A DNA stretch of 5,796 nucleotides from Pseudomonadota bacterium (lineage in GTDB: Bacteria; Desulfobacterota; DSM-4660; Desulfatiglandales; B25-G16): the NCBI GenBank assembly GCA_015223015.1, contig JADFWK010000126.1:1-5796 (forward strand), in the 5' to 3' direction. The notes below the pieces were generated by a model. That model ran no database searches and was not told the origin of the DNA. It saw only the letters and a list, made by a program, of their open reading frames with translations. A program made the translations under genes and the position numbers. This document shows positions 1-4,335 of the stretch, in pieces; within the stretch, counting starts at the first letter, position 1, and the number at the start of each line of letters is the position of its first letter.

Positions 1-248
1 CCACAATAATCCACCTTTTTGACCATACTCGAGGAGGCAACATTTATAGAAAAGGTTCCATGTTCCCGAACACCTTTCAGTGTATATCGCTCCTTCCGGA
101 TTGCCACAGCAATGGCTGGCGGCTCGTATGCTGCAATCCCGCACCAGGCTGCAGTCATAAAATTTGGCTTTCCATCTACCATAGCACCGACTAAAACCGC
201 GGGCATGGGATACAGGAATGTCTGTGGACCAAGTTTGATTTTCTCCAT
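1..248 (-). CDS. Flavin reductase / flavoredoxin-like protein, N-terminal part (cut by window edge)
   Basis: Reading the minus strand from an ATG at 248 gives 82 open codons that run off the left edge without a stop. The product starts MEKIKLGPQTFLYPMPAVLV and continues with DGKPNFMTAAWCG (residues 25-37), a Pro-Pro near 43-44, RKERYT (51-56) and FSINVAS (66-72). This is the N-terminal half of the FMN-binding split-barrel flavin reductase domain, and the pattern 'N-x-M-T-A-A-W ... P-P ... T ... F-x-x-N' is typical of flavoredoxins. Known members bind FMN and pass electrons from reduced carriers in anaerobes such as sulfate reducers; activity here is inferred from family only. The start is well supported by AAGGAGG five bases upstream. 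The gene is divergent from the dcw cluster, so it is a neighbour rather than a cluster member. Family members are usually about 180-200 residues, so more than half is missing. Confidence 0.88.
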   Translation of the reverse strand, partial: MEKIKLGPQTFLYPMPAVLVGAMVDGKPNFMTAAWCGIAAYEPPAIAVAIRKERYTLKGVREHGTFSINVASSSMVKKVDYC

Positions 249-253
249 TTTTT

Positions 254-260
254 CCTCCTT
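254..260 (-). promoter_or_regulatory. Ribosome binding site of the flavin reductase gene
   Basis: The minus strand reads AAGGAGG followed by five A residues and then ATG. This is a near-perfect Shine-Dalgarno sequence at good spacing, and it fixes the start codon at 248. Confidence 0.85.
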
Positions 261-389
261 TTTCTAAGGGTTCAGTATTCAGGTTCCTGGAGTAAGATGC
301 CAGAAGACCTCTGAATAGTCCCTCCTGTTTTTCACACGGATTTCATTCGGAAGACCTTGGAATTCCTGGCACCTCAGTCACTTGAGAGC

Positions 390-527
390 ATGGTAAATGA
401 GCGATTCATGGTAAGTTCGGAGGCGTCCGCCCGCCTGCGGCAGAACACCGATGAAATCGGATTTGAATTTTACCAGCAGCGGGAAAAAATGCAAGCGAGA
501 AAGATAGCAGCTCAGTTACACTATTAG
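390..527 (+). CDS. Possible small or remnant hypothetical protein, 45 residues
   Basis: An ATG at 390 opens a frame of 45 codons ending in TAG at 525-527. The same frame is open upstream to a stop at 312-314, so the sequence could also be the tail of a decayed longer gene. The product is charged and contains RLRQNTDEIGFEFYQQREK followed by MQARKIAAQLHY. It looks like an ordinary soluble helical protein, not random translation, but I do not recognise a family. The ribosome binding site is weak (only GAGAG directly before the ATG). It is on the mraZ strand and ends about 45 bases before the mraZ -35 box. It may be a real small gene, a pseudogene tail or chance; chance or remnant is at least as likely as a gene. 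Confidence 0.2.
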   Translation: MVNERFMVSSEASARLRQNTDEIGFEFYQQREKMQARKIAAQLHY

Positions 528-572
528 TACCTGATTTCAATCCATAATTTTCGAGGTAGGGTAATTTTTTTC

Positions 573-601
573 TTGACAAAGTGGTAATACTTTTCTAAAA
601 G
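573..601 (+). promoter_or_regulatory. Sigma-70-type promoter of the dcw cluster
   Basis: A perfect -35 box TTGACA (573-578) is followed, after 17 bases, by TAAAAG (596-601), which matches four of six positions of TATAAT. A T-rich tract precedes the -35 box. Transcription would then begin near 608, giving a leader of about 26 bases before the mraZ ATG. The location directly before mraZ is where the main dcw promoter lies in many bacteria. The -35 box is strong evidence; the exact -10 is less certain because the spacer region is AT-rich. Confidence 0.65.
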
Positions 602-624
602 TGTCATAAAGTGGTAAAAAGTGG
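578..624 (+). promoter_or_regulatory. MraZ operator: four AAAGTGK boxes on a 10-base period
   Basis: AAAGTGG occurs at 578-584, AAAGTGT at 598-604, AAAGTGG at 608-614 and AAAGTGG at 618-624. The starts are 20, 10 and 10 bases apart, so all boxes lie on one face of the helix with one position (588) unfilled. Arrays of AAAGTG[T/G] with three-base spacers before mraZ are the described binding sites of MraZ in mycoplasmas, and tandem MraZ boxes precede mraZ in other bacteria. The first box touches the end of the -35 element, the second covers the -10, and the last two fill the leader up to the mraZ start. This arrangement predicts autorepression of the cluster. Confidence 0.8.
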
Positions 625-633
625 TAAATTCCT

Positions 634-1092
634 ATGGAAACTGTGCCAAAAGACTTTTTTGAAGGTAGATCGAGACATACGCTCGATGAAAAGGGGCGAC
701 TGGCTATTCCAGCCCGGTTCAGGGAGGTTTTGAACCAAAAAGGCGATTCATCCATTGTAGTCACCAATCTTAACAACTGCTTGGTGGCATTTGCCCGGGA
801 AGATTGGCAGAAAATAAAGGATAAAGCCGTAGATCTCCCGCTCTTCGATAATGCTGCCACCATCTACCTACGCTATTTTATATCCGGTGCCGTAGAATGC
901 CCCCTGAAACAGAACCGGATCTTGATTCCCCCACATCTGAGAGGCTTGTCCGGATTAAAGAAAGAAGTCGTTTTGGTTGGTCATCTAATGAGGTTTGAAA
1001 TCTGGGATAGGGTTAGATGGGAGGAGGAGTTCGAAAGGGTTAAGGAATCTTTTCCAGAGGCGAGTCAATCTCTTTCCGATCTCGGAATTTAG
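634..1092 (+). CDS. mraZ: Transcriptional regulator MraZ
   Basis: The 152-residue product is the usual length for MraZ, a DNA-binding protein built from two SpoVT/AbrB-like halves that forms rings of subunits and binds tandem boxes before its own gene. The first half has GRSRHTLDEKGRLAIPARFR (residues 11-30) with the signature D18-E-K-G-R22. The second half has CPLKQNRILIPPHLRGLSGL (89-108), followed by GHLMRFEIWD (116-125). In the second half the usual DXXXR reads L91-K-Q-N-R95, so the Asp and the Gly are lost. The ATG at 634 is the only start in reach that keeps the conserved N-terminus. It has no Shine-Dalgarno sequence, because the leader is occupied by MraZ boxes. It is the first gene of the operon, 12 bases before rsmH, and probably controls it. 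Confidence 0.95.
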   Translation: METVPKDFFEGRSRHTLDEKGRLAIPARFREVLNQKGDSSIVVTNLNNCLVAFAREDWQKIKDKAVDLPLFDNAATIYLRYFISGAVECPLKQNRILIPPHLRGLSGLKKEVVLVGHLMRFEIWDRVRWEEEFERVKESFPEASQSLSDLGI

Positions 1093-1093
1093 T

Positions 1094-1101
1094 GGGAGGA
1101 G
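1094..1101 (+). promoter_or_regulatory. Ribosome binding site of rsmH
   Basis: GGGAGGAG lies just before the ATG at 1105, in the 12-base gap after the mraZ stop. It is the strongest Shine-Dalgarno sequence among the plus-strand genes and supports the chosen rsmH start. Confidence 0.8.
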
Positions 1102-1104
1102 AAG

Positions 1105-2040
1105 ATGATCACTGCTCATCAACCGGTAATGGTTGATGAGGCTATTACTTATCTGATCACTATACCGGATGGCATATACGTAGATGGGACGCTGGGCACC
1201 GGTGGGCACAGCTTAGAGATCTGCAAAAACCTAGGGCCCAAAGGGGGATTGATTTGCATAGATGTTGACAGGGCATCAATAGGATTAGCTGAGCAGCGAC
1301 TTTCTCCTTATAGAGACAGGACCAGGATTGTCAGGGAAAGCTATGTTGACTTAGATAAGGTATTACAACACGCTGGAATTGATAAGGTAAATGGCATTCT
1401 ATTAGATCTCGGTCTGTCATCATATCAATTGGAGTCGTCAGGGAGGGGTTTCAGTTTCTTAAAGGACGAACCTCTGGATATGAGGATGGACCAGGACAAA
1501 GGGATAACTGCCAGTGAACTAATTAACACTGTTTCCACGGGAAGGCTGGAGGAATTTCTATGGACTTATGCTCAGGAGACATGGGCAAGATCGATTGCCC
1601 GGGCTATAGAAGGAGAAAGGCGAAAAGGGCCTATAAGGACAACCCGACAGGTGGCGCGGCTCGTTGAAAAGACTATTCCTTTAAGACATCACCCTCGGAA
1701 AATACACCCAGCTACCAAGACCTTCCAGGCCCTGAGGATAGCCGTTAACGGGGAACTGCAGAATATAGCCGATTTTTTAGAGAAAGCACCATTGTTGCTC
1801 GTTACCGGGGGGAGATTAGCAGTGATATCGTATCATTCATTGGAAGACAAGCTCGTGAAACAGGCCTTTCGGCAGCAGAGGGGAGATACCAGGTATCCTC
1901 GAAAACTTCCAACCCCCCCTGAGTCAGGGCCTTTCCTTATGAAGGCCCTGACAAAAAAGGGCTTGAGACCGAGCCAGGCTGAAGTGAATGCGAATCCAAG
2001 ATCCCGGAGCGCCATAATGAGGGTGGGTGAGAGGGTTTGA
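1105..2040 (+). CDS. rsmH: 16S rRNA (cytosine-1402-N4)-methyltransferase RsmH (MraW)
   Basis: The 311-residue protein has the full set of RsmH blocks in order: HQPVMVDE (5-12), the S-adenosylmethionine loop DGTLGTGGHS (27-36), CIDVD (51-55), DLGLSSYQL (101-109), GRGFSF (113-118), LDMRMD (124-129), HPATKTFQALRIAVNGEL (201-218), ISYHSLEDKLVK (241-252) and NPRSRSAIMR (297-306). The family methylates N4 of C1402 in 16S rRNA at the decoding centre, in the cytoplasm. Length and motifs are normal, so the gene appears intact. A minor variant is YAQE (155-158), where many members have YGEE. The start has a good ribosome binding site. The stop is directly followed by ftsL, whose possible starts overlap or abut it. 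A perfect 11-bp hairpin lies in the variable segment between HSLED and the C-terminal motif (1923-1952). Confidence 0.97.
   Translation: MITAHQPVMVDEAITYLITIPDGIYVDGTLGTGGHSLEICKNLGPKGGLICIDVDRASIGLAEQRLSPYRDRTRIVRESYVDLDKVLQHAGIDKVNGILLDLGLSSYQLESSGRGFSFLKDEPLDMRMDQDKGITASELINTVSTGRLEEFLWTYAQETWARSIARAIEGERRKGPIRTTRQVARLVEKTIPLRHHPRKIHPATKTFQALRIAVNGELQNIADFLEKAPLLLVTGGRLAVISYHSLEDKLVKQAFRQQRGDTRYPRKLPTPPESGPFLMKALTKKGLRPSQAEVNANPRSRSAIMRVGERV
1923..1952 (+). repeat. Perfect 11-bp inverted repeat inside rsmH
   Basis: GTCAGGGCCTT (1923-1933) is exactly complementary to AAGGCCCTGAC (1942-1952), with an 8-base loop TCCTTATG. On the plus strand it is followed by six A residues, and on the minus strand the T-run comes before the stem, so it is not a standard intrinsic terminator in either direction. 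It falls in the variable linker of RsmH around residues 273-283, where protein constraint is low. Confidence 0.7.
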
Positions 2041-2065
2041 GGTGAAGGGGGGACAAAGGGAATCT

Positions 2066-2329
2066 ATGAGATTATTTCATTTTTCGGTAATCATGCTTTT
2101 TCTCTTTCTGTTGGCAGGAATTGCTCATGTCTGGGTGAATTTCCAAAGAACCCAGATGGGGTATGCCTTGAGTCAGTCAAAAAGGGAGATATTGCAAATT
2201 GAGGAACACAATCGCAAGTTAAAGCTCGAGATAGCCTATTTGAAATCCCCTGAGCATTTAGAAGGTAAGGCGATCAAAGAATTTGGTTTAAAACATCCAA
2301 CGGTTGAACAGACGATTTTTTTGCCATGA
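2066..2329 (+). CDS. ftsL: Cell division protein FtsL
   Basis: The product from ATG 2066 is 87 residues: a short basic N-terminus, one hydrophobic span (about 5-24, FSVIMLFLFLLAGIAHVWVN), then a heptad-rich helix (about 30-65, with LSQSKREILQIEEHNRKLKL) and a tail LKSPEHLEGKAIKEFGLKHP. This is the FtsL layout of a bitopic inner-membrane protein with a periplasmic coiled coil that pairs with FtsB/DivIC and helps activate septal peptidoglycan synthesis. Sequence identity is weak in this family, so the call rests on size, topology and position between rsmH and ftsI. In-frame GTG starts at 2027 (overlapping rsmH, 100 residues) and 2042 (95 residues) are possible. I chose the ATG because AAAGG lies six bases before it. 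The stop overlaps the ftsI start as ATGA, which suggests translational coupling. Confidence 0.85.
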   Translation: MRLFHFSVIMLFLFLLAGIAHVWVNFQRTQMGYALSQSKREILQIEEHNRKLKLEIAYLKSPEHLEGKAIKEFGLKHPTVEQTIFLP

Positions 2330-4263
2330 AGATCAAGGATAAGAAGTGGGTAAGAATCAGGATCTATGTTACGGGGGCCTGTTTTTTCCTCGTCCTCTGC
2401 GTGATTTTTTTACGGGCATACCAACTTCAGATTCTCGAAGGGAGCAGACTTTCATCCCTTGCCCAGGAGGGCTACACAGGGAAGTTAGTAATGACTCCGC
2501 CACGAGGAACCATATTTGATAGGAATGGCAAAGAACTGGCGATCAGCGTTGATGTGGGCTCGATATACGCTTATCCAAAAGCTATAAAGGACAAGAGGGG
2601 CACAGCGACTCTTATTGCCAAGGCCCTTCGCATAAACAAAAAAGACGTGCTGGAAAAACTGCGCAGTTCTCGATCATTTGTATGGATTAAGAGGAAGGTA
2701 ACACCGGAGGAGATGAAGAGGGTCAGAGACCTTAATCTAGCCGGAATAGATTTCACCAAGGAGAGCAGGCGTTACTATTCCTGCATGGAAACAGCTGCTC
2801 ATGTTATTGGATTTGCAAGCCAGGACAATAGGGGCCTTGAGGGTATAGAGTTGGAGTACAATAGTTATTTGGAGGGACAAGAGATAAGGCTCACCAGGAT
2901 TCATGATGCCCTTGGAAGGCCCCTGCTTTTTGATAGGCCAAAACAAGAGAGCCATGATCCTTTTGATCTCATGCTAACGATTGATAAGGAGATCAGTTAC
3001 GAGGCCCGGAAAGCACTCAGGAAGGCTGTAGAACAATCAGGGGCAGGGAGTGGGCTCTGTATAGTGCTGAGGCCCCAGACAGGAGAAATCTTAGCGATGG
3101 CTGTTGTGCCAGAGTTCAACCCCAATATTTTTTGGCGCTTTAAACCACATGAGTGGAGAAACAGGGCAGTTACTGACTGCTTTGAACCCGGATCTACACT
3201 CAAAACATTTCTTTTAGCTGCTGCCCTACAGGAAGGTGTGGTTACCGCAAGAACAATTCTCAATTGTGAAAAGGGAAAATACCGCGTTGGCAGTTATGTG
3301 ATTCACGATAGCAAGCCTTATGGGATGCTTCGGGTCAGTGAAATTATTGAGGTCTCCAGCAACATCGGAGCGATAAAGATGGGTCAGAGGCTTGGAGCAG
3401 GTAGCTTCCATTCCTACTTGAAGCGGTTTGGTTTCGGTGAGCGAGCCGGGATAGATTTTCCAGGGGAAAGATCGGGAACCCTTAGGCCTGTTAAGGATAC
3501 CAGCCTTCTGGGTCAAAATACCCTCTATTTTGGTCAGGGTATCTCGACTTCTCCCCTTCAATTGGCCATGGCATTTGGGGCGGTGGCCAATGGTGGGCAT
3601 CTTATGAGACCCTATTTGGTAAAATCAATCCTTGATCAGCGAGGTAAGGTAGTAAGAGAGTTTCACCCCGCAGTGAGGAGAGATGTCATCTCATCTGAGA
3701 CAGCAAAAAAGGTAAGAGACATTCTTGAGGGAGTAACCAGAGAGGGAGGAACAGCACCCAAGGCTGCAATAGAGGGATATCATGTAGCTGGCAAAACAGG
3801 CACCGCACAAAAGGTGGACCCGATTGAAAAAACCTATTCAAATGATAAGTTTGTTGCCTTTTTCGGAGGTTTTGCTCCTTCAGATTCACCTGCTATTGTA
3901 ATTCTGGTTGCCCTTGATGAACCGAAGGGGAAACCATACGGAGGCGTGGTTGCAGCTCCGGTTTTTAGTGAGGTTGGTTACTGGACACTCAACCACCTCG
4001 GCGTGATCCCCTCGACTCAACACAGGTTTTCCCGGCCTGTTGAGAGACAGAGAGAAAAAATAAGAGTCCGCAATCCTGACATGCCTGGTTTGATACCTGA
4101 CGTACAGGGACTTGGCGTGAGAGATGTCTTAAGAAAAGCACAACGATTAGGGGTTAGGGTGGTTGTTAAGGGAAGCGGTCTGGCTGTAGAACAAAGCCCA
4201 ACTGCTGGTACCCCTATAAAAAAAGGGAAGTTACTCACCGTGACCTTCAGACCACCATGTTGA
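2326..4263 (+). CDS. ftsI: Septal peptidoglycan transpeptidase FtsI (class B PBP) with C-terminal PASTA domain
   Basis: The 645-residue protein crosslinks peptidoglycan at the division septum. It has a basic N-terminus and one membrane anchor (about 11-31). The PBP dimerisation domain follows, with the conserved PRGTIFDRNGKELA (59-72). The transpeptidase domain shows all three active-site motifs: S290-T-L-K293 (catalytic Ser290, in FEPGSTLK), S344-S-N346 and K490-T-G492. Residues from about 585 (MPGLIPDVQGLGVRDVLRKA) to the end form one PASTA domain, a module thought to bind cell wall or regulate the enzyme. FtsI of E. coli lacks it, but SpoVD-type proteins and, as I recall, many deltaproteobacterial FtsI proteins have it. 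The ATG overlaps the ftsL stop and has no Shine-Dalgarno sequence (T7 and GCC precede it), so it is probably translated by ribosomes leaving ftsL. No damage is seen. Confidence 0.96.
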   Translation: MKIKDKKWVRIRIYVTGACFFLVLCVIFLRAYQLQILEGSRLSSLAQEGYTGKLVMTPPRGTIFDRNGKELAISVDVGSIYAYPKAIKDKRGTATLIAKALRINKKDVLEKLRSSRSFVWIKRKVTPEEMKRVRDLNLAGIDFTKESRRYYSCMETAAHVIGFASQDNRGLEGIELEYNSYLEGQEIRLTRIHDALGRPLLFDRPKQESHDPFDLMLTIDKEISYEARKALRKAVEQSGAGSGLCIVLRPQTGEILAMAVVPEFNPNIFWRFKPHEWRNRAVTDCFEPGSTLKTFLLAAALQEGVVTARTILNCEKGKYRVGSYVIHDSKPYGMLRVSEIIEVSSNIGAIKMGQRLGAGSFHSYLKRFGFGERAGIDFPGERSGTLRPVKDTSLLGQNTLYFGQGISTSPLQLAMAFGAVANGGHLMRPYLVKSILDQRGKVVREFHPAVRRDVISSETAKKVRDILEGVTREGGTAPKAAIEGYHVAGKTGTAQKVDPIEKTYSNDKFVAFFGGFAPSDSPAIVILVALDEPKGKPYGGVVAAPVFSEVGYWTLNHLGVIPSTQHRFSRPVERQREKIRVRNPDMPGLIPDVQGLGVRDVLRKAQRLGVRVVVKGSGLAVEQSPTAGTPIKKGKLLTVTFRPPC

Positions 4264-4272
4264 GGGAAACAG

Positions 4273-4335
4273 AGTAGGCAGTAAGTAGAAAAAAGAAACG
4301 GGCAACGGGTAACTAGTAACGAGCAACGAGCATGA
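4273..4335 (+). repeat. Degenerate 7-base tandem repeat filling the ftsI-murE gap
   Basis: From 4273 the sequence can be cut into nine consecutive heptads: AGTAGGC, AGTAAGT, AGAAAAA, AGAAACG, GGCAACG, GGTAACT, AGTAACG, AGCAACG, AGCATGA. The consensus is about AGYAACG, and the last six units fit best. The array spans nearly the whole 68-base gap, and its last unit contains the murE ATG. It resembles the short tandem heptad repeats known between genes in several environmental bacteria and, as STRR sequences, in filamentous cyanobacteria. It takes the place where a ribosome binding site would be expected. Confidence 0.7.

Larger units (their letters stand above)
249..572. other. Divergent intergenic region, mostly without recognisable genes
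   Basis: This stretch separates the minus-strand flavin reductase from the mraZ promoter. Near its left end is a short heptad-like repeat, GGTTCAG then TATTCAG (269-282). A frame of 45 codons at 390-527 is listed separately. There is a perfect small hairpin at 448-460 (CCGAT-GAA-ATCGG), and 337-350 carries a near inverted copy of it. I could not pick a convincing promoter for the minus-strand gene, nor an RNA gene or terminator. The other minus-strand frame that reaches into mraZ (863 to 537) looks like an antisense shadow with no family features. Confidence 0.5.

Noticed and set aside
19..267. Plus-strand frame of 82 residues at the left edge.
   Set aside because: It is antisense to the flavin reductase, whose minus-strand translation has clear family motifs and a strong ribosome binding site.
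389..414. Direct repeat CATGGTAA at 389-396 and 407-414 as a possible operator.
   Set aside because: Only two short copies, 18 bases apart, with no associated promoter.
420..445. GC-rich stretch with short complementary pieces (GGCG/CGCC, CCGC/GCGG) as a REP-like element.
   Set aside because: Stems are only four base pairs, and the stretch lies within an open frame; too weak without genome-wide copies.
1923..1958. The rsmH hairpin as an intrinsic terminator.
   Set aside because: The coding strand has A6, not T, after the stem, and on the minus strand the T-run precedes the stem.
2316..2329. T7 tract with a U-UUU-UUG slippery heptamer just before the ftsL stop; a -1 shift would fuse FtsL to FtsI.
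   Set aside because: The frame arithmetic works, but FtsL ends in the periplasm and FtsI begins in the cytoplasm, so a fusion is topologically awkward. No stimulatory structure was seen, and ATGA coupling explains the arrangement.
3226..3600. Minus-strand frame of 124 residues within ftsI.
   Set aside because: It lies wholly opposite the conserved transpeptidase domain and has no recognisable features; it is a shadow frame.
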